Of a stretch of DNA of 35,559 nucleotides, positions 23,827 through 32,250 are shown one piece after another. Each line of letters begins with the position of its first letter. The first letter of the stretch is position 1. The position numbers and the translations under genes were made by a program. The notes under the pieces were generated by a model. The model did no database searches, was not told where the DNA came from, and saw only the letters and a program-made list of their open reading frames with translations. Origin of the DNA: an uncultured Eubacteriales bacterium. GTDB lineage: Bacteria; Bacillota; Clostridia; Christensenellales; CAG-138. The DNA is taken from contig UQYI01000024.1 of the NCBI GenBank assembly GCA_900545265.1, positions 1 to 35,559 of the forward strand, in the 5' to 3' direction.

Positions 23827-25959
23827 TCACTTTCCAAGCACAACGGAAAGCCGGATCTCCCGTTCGGCTTCGCTCAGATCCAGTGCGCTGCCATCGGCAA
23901 CGGTGATACGAAGCTCATACAAAGTCCCTTCCGTAAGCGCAGTGACCGCCTGACCACCCTCTCCTGTGATCATCCACAGTTCCCGGGCAACTTCCGTCAG
24001 TTTTCCGTCAGTGCCATATGCATAGAGCTTCAGCTGGGAAGCATCTCCGGAAAGATTATTCATACGGATAGCCACCGTAGTATTGGGGTGAACGTTGCGC
24101 ACTGTCACCGTGTTGCGCCATCCCATTACGTTCCCCGCGCCGCCGTCGGCGGTAAACTGTTCCTGAGAAAGAACATTGCGCGCCGCCTTATCCAGGTCGA
24201 CCTTGCGGTAGGGCATTTCGGGCAGATAGACAAAGCGGTCCTGCAGGCGGAGCAGCTCCAGATAGCCGGTGGGACAATAGAGTGCATTGCCGCTGTTGCC
24301 TGCATACATGCCGATGGCCATGTTGTTGTATCCGTACTTATTGGACACATCCATGGTAAACACGGTCTCGCCGGTCTCAAAGTCCAGCAGAATATACTGC
24401 CACATGCCGGTATTCACGTCCTGTACATACCCGTAGATATAACCAGTTGCAGTGGAAAGCTTCAGGATTGATGTATCGCTCAGGTCATTTCTGCACCAGA
24501 TGCTCTTCATCTCGTATCCATCGGCAGTCTTTACGGTATCCACACGCTCCACGCCCGGGGCAATCATGACGTTGCCCTTCATCAGCCAGTTCCTGTCATA
24601 AATGTTGGCATAGCTCTGGATAGAAGAATCGCTGTTCGGATTGGCAAGGCCTGCATTGCCTGCCCCGAACCAGTTGCATACGATGGTGCTGACGGTACCT
24701 TCGCCGTCATCATAAACGATGGCGGAGTTTTCAACGGCTACCTGATACCCCTCCGGCAGATTGGCCAGCACCGGGCAGCTGGCCACAACTTTTCCGGTCT
24801 TCATATCCAGTGCCAGCAGATTTACCGGATCCTGATTATCGGTAAACAGAACCAGATTCGGCGTCAGAGTGGGGGAACAACCGCCGCCCCAGGCAAGACC
24901 GCCTCCGGTAGTTTTATCGCCTTCACCGCTGACCTTGGCGCCCACGCTTTCATAAGGCGTGCACCACACAACATTTACTCCGTTTTCTGCACGGAGAAGA
25001 TAACAGTTCTGATTGGTCAGAATGACCGCTCCGTCTTTGGAAGCGGCAATGCCGTTTTCCGCCCCTTCTCCGGGAGTCAGTTCATGCACGAAGACTGCCT
25101 CGGCAAGGTTTGCCTGCTCGCCGCTCAAAATGGCATCGATGGCCGTACGGGCAATATAGCCTATCACGCCCTGCTGCCCCCGCTCCGGATAAATGCGGAA
25201 GCCGCCGGTAGCAAACCAGAGATTCCCCTCATAGTCAAAGACTACAGACAGAAGATTCTGCTCCAGTGTTTTGCCCAACACTGCCTCTGCCGCCGCTTTA
25301 ATATCGATATCCAGCACCTTTTCAAAAGTTGGCAGCACATTGCCTGCTTCGTCCGTAGCACGCAGCATCAGCACATGGTTGTTGCTGGTGGGACAGACAA
25401 TGCGGTTTTCCGCATCCAGGAACGTATAGGAACTCTGGATCACATACCCACCGCCGTCATGCTGCTTCGGGGAAAAATATCCGAGCGTCCTGGCCTCTTC
25501 AGCGTTCAGATCGCGGATGGCGATACCGCCCAACAACGGAACAACTGCATGGCCGTAGCTGTCAAAGTAAATGGCAGGCGAGGCATTGGCGTTGGTCGTT
25601 TCATAGGAAACGTTGATTTCCGGATAGATTCCGATGGGAAGAATTTCGTCTGTGGAATCGGTGTTGTATCCGTCATGGTGGATGTTGGCATCGCTCTTTG
25701 CCATGTAGGGATTTTCCTCCACCTGTTTGGGCCGCAGCGCTTTTACAGGCAGGGCCGCCTGGGCGGTCTTCTCCTCAACGACCGGCTCAGCGGTTTTCTG
25801 TTCCTGGGCAGTTGCTTCCGGTGCGGCCGGCTCTGCGGTGGGTGATTCCTGCACCTGCTCCGGGGTCGTCTGGTTGCCGCTGCATGCCGCAGCAGACAGG
25901 CAAAATGCCATTGCCAGCAGCAAGCTCAGCGCAGAACGGATCATGTTTCTTTTTTTCAT
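23827..25959 (-). CDS. Large lipoprotein with predicted beta-propeller domain, unknown function
   Basis: 710 residues. A lipoprotein signal ends SAAAC with Cys26 as the lipid-bearing residue, so it is anchored outside the cell. A Pro/Glu/Ala/Thr-rich linker (about 27-75) follows. The main part (about 95-600) alternates short strands with repeats such as NLVLFTDNQDPVNLLALDMKTGKVV and WQYILLDFETGETVF, the pattern of PQQ-like or SMP-30-like propeller blades. A C-terminal beta domain follows (about 610-710). No catalytic motif is visible. ATG after CAAGGAGGAGTTA. It follows the pseudo-receiver gene by 33 bases and looks co-transcribed, so it may be the surface output or sensor of this signalling locus. 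Confidence 0.75.
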   Translation of the reverse strand: MKKRNMIRSALSLLLAMAFCLSAAACSGNQTTPEQVQESPTAEPAAPEATAQEQKTAEPVVEEKTAQAALPVKALRPKQVEENPYMAKSDANIHHDGYNTDSTDEILPIGIYPEINVSYETTNANASPAIYFDSYGHAVVPLLGGIAIRDLNAEEARTLGYFSPKQHDGGGYVIQSSYTFLDAENRIVCPTSNNHVLMLRATDEAGNVLPTFEKVLDIDIKAAAEAVLGKTLEQNLLSVVFDYEGNLWFATGGFRIYPERGQQGVIGYIARTAIDAILSGEQANLAEAVFVHELTPGEGAENGIAASKDGAVILTNQNCYLLRAENGVNVVWCTPYESVGAKVSGEGDKTTGGGLAWGGGCSPTLTPNLVLFTDNQDPVNLLALDMKTGKVVASCPVLANLPEGYQVAVENSAIVYDDGEGTVSTIVCNWFGAGNAGLANPNSDSSIQSYANIYDRNWLMKGNVMIAPGVERVDTVKTADGYEMKSIWCRNDLSDTSILKLSTATGYIYGYVQDVNTGMWQYILLDFETGETVFTMDVSNKYGYNNMAIGMYAGNSGNALYCPTGYLELLRLQDRFVYLPEMPYRKVDLDKAARNVLSQEQFTADGGAGNVMGWRNTVTVRNVHPNTTVAIRMNNLSGDASQLKLYAYGTDGKLTEVARELWMITGEGGQAVTALTEGTLYELRITVADGSALDLSEAEREIRLSVVLGK

Positions 25960-25992
25960 TAACTCCTCCTTGTAATGTACGCCGCAGCCGGT

Positions 25993-26376
25993 TCAAAACC
26001 GGTAAAGCGGCATTTTTTCCTCAAACCAGATTGCAAGTCCCTGCCAAAGCGCTTCCTCCGTTACCGGTTCCAGCAGGAAGTAATCCACGCGCAGCCGAAA
26101 AGCATGCAGGGAAAAATCCATATCGCTGCACCAGATGCTTCTGCATGCGGGGCAAAGCGTTCGCAGATGCTCCGCCGCATTCAGACCGGCTATGCCCTGC
26201 AGTGCGATCACCGTATGGCTCACGCCCGCCAGCTGTACGGCTTTGAAAAAGCTTTCCTGATCCCGATACTGCCGGATCTGAGTGAAAAGCCCCTTTTCCC
26301 TGCAGAACCGGGATATCTGTGCTTCCAACCACGTCCCCAGCGGCTCCTGCTCTGTCAGCACGGCGATCCGATGCAC
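25993..26376 (-). CDS. Stand-alone pseudo-receiver domain protein
   Basis: 127 residues from a GTG at 26376 with AAAGGAGG at 26390-26383. It aligns with the receiver part of the divergent LytTR regulator (26561): IAVLTEQE against IAIVDDLA, VIALQGIAGLNAAEHLRTL against AFLDIYMNGMSGMEAARELRKL, and FRLRVDYFLLEPVTEEAL against FQVRAMHYLVKPFTEEEL. The acidic pair becomes Thr8/Glu9, the phosphate Asp becomes Gln60 and the Lys becomes Glu103, so it cannot be phosphorylated in the usual way. It has no LytTR domain or other output. It may bind the regulator or kinase as a decoy or adaptor (inference). Co-transcribed with the propeller lipoprotein. Confidence 0.75.
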   Translation of the reverse strand: MHRIAVLTEQEPLGTWLEAQISRFCREKGLFTQIRQYRDQESFFKAVQLAGVSHTVIALQGIAGLNAAEHLRTLCPACRSIWCSDMDFSLHAFRLRVDYFLLEPVTEEALWQGLAIWFEEKMPLYRF

Positions 26377-26417
26377 GATGCACCTCCTTTCCAGCTTCGC
26401 TGTCGATTTCCGTGTTT

Positions 26418-26525
26418 AGTATACGGATATGCGCTCCATTTGCAAGACGGTTGGCACGAATGACCCGATTATGGCACGAAATTCCATTCACGCATCGTGT
26501 CAGTTCCAACGGCTTGTGGTATAAT
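26418..26525. promoter_or_regulatory. Divergent promoters sharing LytTR-like direct repeats
   Basis: TGGCACGAA occurs at 26452-26460 and 26472-26480, 20 bp apart, with an inverted partial copy ATCGTGTCA at 26494-26502. To the left is a minus-strand promoter, TTGCAA (26445-26440), 16 bases, TATACT (26423-26418). To the right is a plus-strand promoter with TATAAT (26520-26525) preceded by TGG and a weak -35 GTGTCA (26497-26502). LytTR regulators typically bind 9-bp direct repeats about two helical turns apart, so the repeats are the likely operator for both directions. Confidence 0.65.
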
Positions 26526-26560
26526 TCTGTTGGATGTTTGTATGAAGGAGCCTTTCGATC

Positions 26561-27283
26561 ATGAGAATAGCGATCGTGGACGATCTGGCCGCCGAGCGGG
26601 CGCTGCTGCAAAGTCGTCTGGAGCGGCAGTTTAGCCGCCGTAATGTGCAGGCAGCGTTTTATGGGTTTGAAAGCGGGGAAGCATTTCTTGCGGCGGAAAA
26701 GGCGCAGCATTTTACCGCTGCGTTTCTGGATATTTATATGAACGGTATGAGCGGGATGGAAGCGGCCCGGGAGCTTCGAAAGCTGGATACGGACTGCATG
26801 CTGGTTTTTACCACCACTTCAACCGATCATGCGTTGGAAGGGTTTCAGGTGCGTGCCATGCACTATCTGGTAAAGCCGTTTACAGAAGAGGAACTGGAAC
26901 AGTTGACGGATGAAATTCTCGCAAAAGTCCCGCATCCGGAGAAATATATGGATCTGAAGGTAAACGGAAGCAATATTCGTTTGGAATACCGGGATATCCT
27001 CTACGCAGAACATTTTGCCCATATGATCTATATTCACACCCCTTCGGGAAAGCCCCTTGCCACGCGTCAGGCCTTTAAAGCATTCATTGAACCATTAAAA
27101 AAGGACCGGCGCTTTTTTATCTGCGGCCGCGGCGTGATCGTCAATTTGGAACATACCGAAGATTTTGAAGGCAATGCGTTCCGAATGGACAACGGGAGCA
27201 GTGTGTATGTCAGTCAGGAGCTTCTGAAAAATGCCCGGCAGGCCTTTATGGAATTTCTGCTGCAAAGAGGGCGAATATCATGA
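26561..27283 (+). CDS. LytTR-family response regulator
   Basis: 240 residues. The receiver has Asp7/Asp8, phosphate acceptor Asp57 in AFLDIYMNGMSG and Lys105 in YLVKPF. The LytTR domain (about 130-235) has DILYAEHFAHMIYIHTPSG, FFICGRGVIVNLEHTEDF and a final VYVSQELLKNARQAF. It likely binds the repeats upstream of its own promoter. It overlaps the kinase gene by ATGA, a typical two-component pair. ATG after GAAGGAG. Confidence 0.94.
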   Translation: MRIAIVDDLAAERALLQSRLERQFSRRNVQAAFYGFESGEAFLAAEKAQHFTAAFLDIYMNGMSGMEAARELRKLDTDCMLVFTTTSTDHALEGFQVRAMHYLVKPFTEEELEQLTDEILAKVPHPEKYMDLKVNGSNIRLEYRDILYAEHFAHMIYIHTPSGKPLATRQAFKAFIEPLKKDRRFFICGRGVIVNLEHTEDFEGNAFRMDNGSSVYVSQELLKNARQAFMEFLLQRGRIS

Positions 27284-28638
27284 TGAACATACTGCGGCCG
27301 ATTCTGGAGCTCTCGGTTGTGATCCCCGGTCTTTTGCTTGCATATTTTCCGGTGAGATCCTTTTTGAAACAGACACCCGGGAAACTTGCAGTAAAGCTGT
27401 TGCCGCTGATGCTGGTGCTTTGCATGGGAGGAGGGCTGCTTTGCTGGCATTTTCGCATTTCCACAGCGCCCCTGCTTGCGTTTACTACTCTGACCGCAGG
27501 CATTCTGTATATCAGGACACTTCGGATATCCCTGTGGAAATCCGGAACGATCGTCCTTTCCGTATGTGCGGTTTTTGCCTGCATAAACAGCCTGTCCAGA
27601 GCTATTAACGCAGTCGTTCTGATGCATATGCATAAAGTACCTGATGCCCCATGGTTTTGTCTGCAGGCATGCGTTTTTTATACCGCTCTTTGCTGGCTCA
27701 GTGCAGCCGCCGCATATTACCCGGCGACCCACGCAGTACGTGCGATGATCGAAGATGATAATTTCGCACGAACCTGGTATGTGTTCTGGATACTGCCGCT
27801 GGTATTTATCCTGCTGAATCTATTTATGATCCCCCGCTACCAGAGCACACTTTATATCGGCCGGGTTTTGCAGGGGTACATTGTACTCAGCATTGCGCTG
27901 CTGATCCTTTTGTTCTGGTTCAATACGATCTTTCTGCTGATGGCAACCAGTTTGAACCGAAACGCCCGATTGCAGCAGGAAAATCAGCTTCTTTCCATGC
28001 AACAGCAGCGGTATGAAAATCTCAAAGCCGCCATAGAAGAGGCACGACAGGCGCGGCACGATATGCGGCACCAGCTGAACCAGATCTCTGCGCTGACCGA
28101 AGACGGCGACTTGGAAAAGGTCAAAGCATATCTGTCCGCCTGCATATCCAGGATCCCCAGTCTGGATATGTGTTTGTGTGAAAATCGTGCAGCAGACAGT
28201 GTGATTGGCTATTATTATACGCTTGCAAAACGGGAGAATATTCCCTTTTTTGCAAAGATCGATCTGCCGGAAACGCTCCCTGTAGATGAGATCGACACTT
28301 GTCTAGTGCTTTCCAACCTGCTGGAAAATGCGCTGGAAGCCTGTCTGCGCACTACCCCCACCCAGCGGCAGATCCAGGTGACCGCCTACCTGCACGGAGA
28401 ACGTTTGCTTTTGATCGAAGTGGAAAACACTTTTGACGGTGAGGTCAAGGAGAAAAACGGTATTTTTTCCTCCTCCAAACGAAGAGGCAACGGCATTGGT
28501 ATTCAATCTGTAGAGCACCTTGCGGAAAAAAACGGCGGAGCAAGCACTTTTACCCACGAGGATGGCGTCTTTTCTGCAAAGGTCATGCTTTGCGGTTGCA
28601 CCGAGTCGCCAGAGCAGGAACAATGTGCCCTTAAGTGA
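27280..28638 (+). CDS. AgrC-like membrane histidine kinase
   Basis: 452 residues. The first 225 hold about six membrane spans (roughly 8-25, 38-56, 62-82, 90-115, 128-150, 168-184, 200-222), the sensing region in AgrC-like kinases. A coiled coil (225-255) leads to QARHDMRHQLNQISAL, with His260 the phosphate acceptor. The N-box is LVLSNLLENALEAC with Asn350, and the G-box is GNGIGIQSVEHLAEKNGG. Kinases of this class often sense secreted peptides, but no peptide precursor or AgrB-like processing gene is seen here. It forms a pair with the upstream regulator. Confidence 0.93.
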   Translation: MMNILRPILELSVVIPGLLLAYFPVRSFLKQTPGKLAVKLLPLMLVLCMGGGLLCWHFRISTAPLLAFTTLTAGILYIRTLRISLWKSGTIVLSVCAVFACINSLSRAINAVVLMHMHKVPDAPWFCLQACVFYTALCWLSAAAAYYPATHAVRAMIEDDNFARTWYVFWILPLVFILLNLFMIPRYQSTLYIGRVLQGYIVLSIALLILLFWFNTIFLLMATSLNRNARLQQENQLLSMQQQRYENLKAAIEEARQARHDMRHQLNQISALTEDGDLEKVKAYLSACISRIPSLDMCLCENRAADSVIGYYYTLAKRENIPFFAKIDLPETLPVDEIDTCLVLSNLLENALEACLRTTPTQRQIQVTAYLHGERLLLIEVENTFDGEVKEKNGIFSSSKRRGNGIGIQSVEHLAEKNGGASTFTHEDGVFSAKVMLCGCTESPEQEQCALK

Positions 28639-28767
28639 ATCCAAGTTACCATCAAATTGTGTTCTTTGCTTTATATGAACGTTTTATTGCTTACCCCCCG
28701 ATCAATGTCATTTTCACCGTATTCGCAGCCCGTGGCTTTATGCGGATAGGGTTGGAGTCGGATCCCT

Positions 28768-28848
28768 GGGGCGCACGTTCCGGCGCAGCCGGAACTCTGC
28801 GGGGGCATTCGCCCCCGCAGGCGTGCCGTCAGGCACGCAGTGCGCCCC
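28768..28848. repeat. Cloverleaf-like palindromic element
   Basis: An 81-base G+C-rich block folds into a perfect four-way junction. The outer stem is GGGGCGCAC (28768-28776) with GTGCGCCCC (28840-28848). Arm 1 is GTTCCGGC/GCCGGAAC with loop GCA. Arm 2 is CTGCGGGGGC/GCCCCCGCAG with loop ATTC. Arm 3 is GCGTGCC/GGCACGC with loop GTCA. Only one base separates arms 1 and 2 and arm 3 from the outer stem. It is not tRNA-like in sequence. It lies between convergent genes, in the 361-base gap 28639-28999, which otherwise holds no credible gene. A dispersed REP-like repeat or structured RNA is likely. Confidence 0.75.
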
Positions 28849-28925
28849 CTGCCTCGTCTGCTGCGTTTCCCCAACAGCGGCGGGTTCGTTTACAGTCAAC
28901 AAAAAAGAAAGAACTATCTTCGATT

Positions 28926-28951
28926 AAAAAAGACCCCTTTCGGGGCCTTTT
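28926..28951 (-). terminator. Terminator of the sugar-utilisation/MATE operon
   Basis: On the minus strand AAAAGGCCCC (28951-28942) pairs with GGGGTCTTTT (28937-28928) with one G-U pair and loop GAAA, followed by more Ts and AATCG. On the plus strand the stem has an A-C mismatch and ends in TTTTGC, so it may also end the kinase transcript. Confidence 0.8.
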
Positions 28952-28999
28952 GCTTTGCTCACGTTGTCTCCCGCTCCACGATCTTAAAAATACACTGCT

Positions 29000-30331
29000 T
29001 CAGCAGACCAGACCTGCCTTTGCTTTTCCTCTTGCAAACAGACGCAAAGTAATGGCAGCAGAAACGCCTTCTGATACAACGGGAGCCAGCCAGATGCCGG
29101 TTTCTCCCAAAAGCGCCGCCAACAGTATTCCGATCAGTGTGATCCCAACCGAGCCTCGAAACAAAGATAAAAATTGCGAGTACTTCGGCAACTCCATAGC
29201 AGAAAAATAACCGATTGAAACTATGTTAAACCCTACCGGGATCAGTGACCCGGAAAAAATCAGCAGTGCGCGTCTGGCCTGTGCATATATATGGGTATCA
29301 CCTGGGGAAATAAACCCGGAAACCACCCAATCTGTGCCGAACACGCAGATTGAAAAAATCGCCGCGACAATAACAACCGAAAAGATCCTTGCGAACCTCA
29401 GGTATAATTTGCAAAGCGCAGGATCCTTTTTCCCCTTTGCAAAGCTGACCAGAGGCTGCATCCCTTGCGTTGCGCCAAGGAGCATTTGGACCGCCAGCAA
29501 ATTAATGTAGTTTATGATGGAGAAAATAACGATTCCATCTTCGCCCATGGTACGAAATACCAGGTAATTGAATATAATTGCAAACACACCGGAAGAAGCT
29601 TCACTTAGAGCATCCGGTATACCCAATTGCACTATACGCCCTATCTCTTTCCAGCTGAAAGTAAACCGTACCAGTTTAAGTGTGGAACGTTTGGTTAAAA
29701 AATGTGAGAAATATATAATAGAAAGAACTACCTGTGCCATGGCGGTTGCCAATGCCACACCGGCAATGTCCATATGCATTACTTTTACTAAAACAAACAA
29801 TAATATAAGATTTGTTCCGGATGCGGCAGCCGAGCCCGCCAATCCCACCAGGGGATGTCCATCGGCTTTCAACAGCATGCTTAATGAATAGGAGAATCCG
29901 TATGGAAGCGTAAAAAGTGCTGTGATACGCAGGTACTGAATCACATACTCCATATTTTCCGGCGTTGCGCCTAAAAGCCTCGCCAGCTGGTTTGCAAACA
30001 AAAAAGCCGCAGCAGCAATTGCCAGGATCGTAGCCACCATAAACGTCAGGTTCAGTGTGAAAGCCTTTTTAGCAGTTTCTTCCTCTCCGCGTCCACGATA
30101 AACGGATACGACTGTTGCTCCGCCCACACCGTAAATAAGACCATAAGCATAGATGAAGGATACATAAGGCGAAGCAACACTCACCGCCCCCATTGCGGTT
30201 GCATTAATCCATTTGCTTGTCATCATACCGCTGATCATAGAACAAATGGAATACACCGATAAATCAAATAGGGAAGGAATCATGTATTTTATATATATAA
30301 ACAGATGTCTACGTTTTTCCTTCCAGTTCAT
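29000..30331 (-). CDS. MATE-family multidrug/organic cation exporter
   Basis: 443 residues from the ATG at 30331 (MNWKEKRRHLF), picked because AAAAGAG precedes it; an upstream ATG adding seven codons has no site. It has about 12 membrane spans in two related halves, with MATE hallmarks such as GATVVSVYRGRGEEETAKKAF in the first half and QGMQPLVSFAKGKKDPALCK in the second. MATE pumps exchange substrates for Na+ or H+. It overlaps the yesL-like gene by 23 bases and is last in the operon. Export of a sugar-linked or toxic compound met by this operon is inference. A+T-rich relative to the left half of the window. Confidence 0.9.
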   Translation of the reverse strand: MNWKEKRRHLFIYIKYMIPSLFDLSVYSICSMISGMMTSKWINATAMGAVSVASPYVSFIYAYGLIYGVGGATVVSVYRGRGEEETAKKAFTLNLTFMVATILAIAAAAFLFANQLARLLGATPENMEYVIQYLRITALFTLPYGFSYSLSMLLKADGHPLVGLAGSAAASGTNLILLFVLVKVMHMDIAGVALATAMAQVVLSIIYFSHFLTKRSTLKLVRFTFSWKEIGRIVQLGIPDALSEASSGVFAIIFNYLVFRTMGEDGIVIFSIINYINLLAVQMLLGATQGMQPLVSFAKGKKDPALCKLYLRFARIFSVVIVAAIFSICVFGTDWVVSGFISPGDTHIYAQARRALLIFSGSLIPVGFNIVSIGYFSAMELPKYSQFLSLFRGSVGITLIGILLAALLGETGIWLAPVVSEGVSAAITLRLFARGKAKAGLVC

Positions 30332-30968
30332 TTTCTCTTTTCTCGCTTGCATCGGATATGGCTTTAACCGTGGGCTGAAGCAGGAGCTGCAATACATATA
30401 CAGGTCCGGATAAACCTATAAGCATAAACAGGATAAACAATTGGTAAAATTTAGTTGGGAACAGGAACAAAATTGCCCAGGGCAGAAGAAGCATCAAAAC
30501 ACCTAAGAAAATATGCGGGACCCGTGCTGTAAACAGTTTGCCTCCATTTACCCACGTCTGCCATATTGTATTGTCAAACTCCACAAACATCTGTAAAGTC
30601 CCCAAATACACTCCGATACATGCAACAGCAGCCGCAATAAGAATTCCTGCATCAAAAACGGAAACCGTCTTTTGCCTGTATAAGTAGAGTACATCTAAAA
30701 GAATCACCCCCAGCACAAGCAGCACCGGCACAAACAGAACCGTCGCTTTGCCAAAGTCCTTTATCCAATGATTAAAATATCTGCTGATAATTTTGCTGTC
30801 TCTTCCTTTTATAGTATCCCGAATGGAAGCAAACAATGCCGCGGCAGATGCTCCGACCGTCAATATGGGAATACAGCATATAAGCGTAAGCAGATTCAGA
30901 CAGATCAGATTCGTAATTCGCGACAGGGTGCACATGATCCTTGAATCCGTGTCAAATATCTTTGCCAT
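30309..30968 (-). CDS. YesL/DUF624-family membrane protein
   Basis: 219 residues with about five membrane spans. MCTLSRITNLICLNLLTLICCIPILTVG is the typical N-terminal span, and YFNHWIKDFGKATVLFVPVL and TWVNGGKLFTARVPHIFLGVL fit the family. YesL-like proteins sit beside carbohydrate ABC transporter genes in many Firmicutes; their exact role is not known. ATG after AAGGGAGGCGATGGGAAA. It is separated from the esterase gene by about 150 bases holding a 12-bp hairpin. Confidence 0.85.
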   Translation of the reverse strand: MAKIFDTDSRIMCTLSRITNLICLNLLTLICCIPILTVGASAAALFASIRDTIKGRDSKIISRYFNHWIKDFGKATVLFVPVLLVLGVILLDVLYLYRQKTVSVFDAGILIAAAVACIGVYLGTLQMFVEFDNTIWQTWVNGGKLFTARVPHIFLGVLMLLLPWAILFLFPTKFYQLFILFMLIGLSGPVYVLQLLLQPTVKAISDASEKRENELEGKT

Positions 30969-31032
30969 TTTCCCATCGCCTCCCTTGCATATACCGCTTC
31001 TATACCCCTACGGCATCGTATGCCTTTTCCAT

Positions 31033-31097
31033 AAATGCGGTGGTTCGTCTGTATCTATGAAAATATCAGGTGCAGCTTCAAACCGACCACCGCATTT
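31033..31097 (-). other. Intercistronic hairpin between the esterase and YesL genes
   Basis: AAATGCGGTGGT (31033-31044) is perfectly complementary to ACCACCGCATTT (31086-31097), with a 41-base A+T-rich loop. No T run follows on the minus strand, so it is not a simple terminator; processing or mRNA stabilisation is more likely. Nothing else is seen in 30969-31119. Confidence 0.55.
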
Positions 31098-31119
31098 GAA
31101 TTCAAATTATCGCCGCGAT

Positions 31120-32232
31120 CTATTTGAGATAAGAATCGCAAAAATCCATATAGCAGGTCCAATCATAGAAGGTCAGATCGTGGATCCCTTCCCTGATATG
31201 ATATCCGATACGTCCAATATGGAACGGCTGATTGGCTGCCGGACGGCGTTCCGGCAAAATCAGCCCCGGGGTATACAGTGTATAAAGCTCCGAAGCCAAT
31301 CGCAGTGCTGCATATTCCGCCTGAATATCTGCCCAAACATCCACGGATGCACTTGCCAGATACATAGGCCGCGGTGCTGCCATGGCCAGCAGCATATGTG
31401 CATCTACAGGCATGGCATCTTCATCTGCTGCATAAGCGGCATAATTTTTGCAGAACCAAAACGGATAATTTGTAGTGATATCCGAAATATGCTCCCCTAT
31501 CTTGCCACGTTCCAGCGCCGCACCGCCGGTTCCAGAAACATTGGACATCACCACCGCAATTCTCTGATCCTGCGCGCCACACCATAATGCGGTTTTTCCT
31601 GCGCGAGAGCATCCTGAAATGGCGATTTTCTGTGCGTCAAATTCCGGCTGCGTTTCCAGATAATCCACACAGCGGCTTCCGGCCCACGCCCATGCACCGA
31701 TAGCACCCCAGCGATACTCCTGCGGAATGCCTTCCTCTTCACCGGTAAGAATGCTTAAAATGCCATTGGCATATCGCTTTTTGTCGTCCGGACAGATAGA
31801 TGAAGTCAAAACCTTTACGGCGGCATATCCCCTGTCAGTAATCATATCTGCGGGGAAAAAACCGTACAGATATTCCGGCGGCTCTTTTGCATGGAGTTCT
31901 TTTTCAAAAGGATCGATCATCATTTGAACCGGGAACGGCCCCTCTCCATAGGGAACCCAGGTCCAAATCTCCAACGCTACGCTTTTTACGCCAAAGTACA
32001 GGTGATACCTTACCTTTTTATGATGATTCTTGCAGCCGCAGGCAGTGGGCACATCTTCAAAAACTTCGATCTCTGTCCGATCAGGTTTTCTAGCCGGTGT
32101 AATGCCATAAATTGTTTCCGCAAGCTTTGCAAGAAGTTCTTCTCTTCTTCCGTTTTCCCATGCCGCAATGCTTTTCTCGGTGTTTTCAGAAAAAAGCGGG
32201 GGAATATGCCATTGAGGCTGTTTCCATATCAT
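31120..32232 (-). CDS. Cytoplasmic alpha/beta-hydrolase esterase, CE15/acetylxylan-esterase-like
   Basis: 370 residues, no signal peptide. The nucleophile elbow is ISGCSRAGKTALWCGA with Ser209, close to the GCSRNGK motif of glucuronoyl esterases (CE15). The oxyanion and substrate region is NVSGTGGAAL. The late motif GYHIREGIHDLTFYDW offers His344 or His351 as catalytic base. Members remove ester groups from acidic or acetylated plant sugars. The intracellular location implies action on imported oligosaccharides. It follows the permease gene by 18 bases in the sugar operon. ATG after GAAAGGAGTTTTAGC. The exact substrate, a methyl glucuronate or an acetyl sugar, is open. Confidence 0.78.
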   Translation of the reverse strand: MIWKQPQWHIPPLFSENTEKSIAAWENGRREELLAKLAETIYGITPARKPDRTEIEVFEDVPTACGCKNHHKKVRYHLYFGVKSVALEIWTWVPYGEGPFPVQMMIDPFEKELHAKEPPEYLYGFFPADMITDRGYAAVKVLTSSICPDDKKRYANGILSILTGEEEGIPQEYRWGAIGAWAWAGSRCVDYLETQPEFDAQKIAISGCSRAGKTALWCGAQDQRIAVVMSNVSGTGGAALERGKIGEHISDITTNYPFWFCKNYAAYAADEDAMPVDAHMLLAMAAPRPMYLASASVDVWADIQAEYAALRLASELYTLYTPGLILPERRPAANQPFHIGRIGYHIREGIHDLTFYDWTCYMDFCDSYLK

Positions 32233-32250
32233 GCTAAAACTCCTTTCTTC

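Noticed and set aside
28635..29210. A GTG-start frame overlapping the AgrC-like kinase stop codon, considered as a signal-peptide precursor
   Set aside because: It runs through the cloverleaf element, the terminator and the MATE gene antisense; only about 40 codons precede the palindrome and no leader or cleavage motif is seen.
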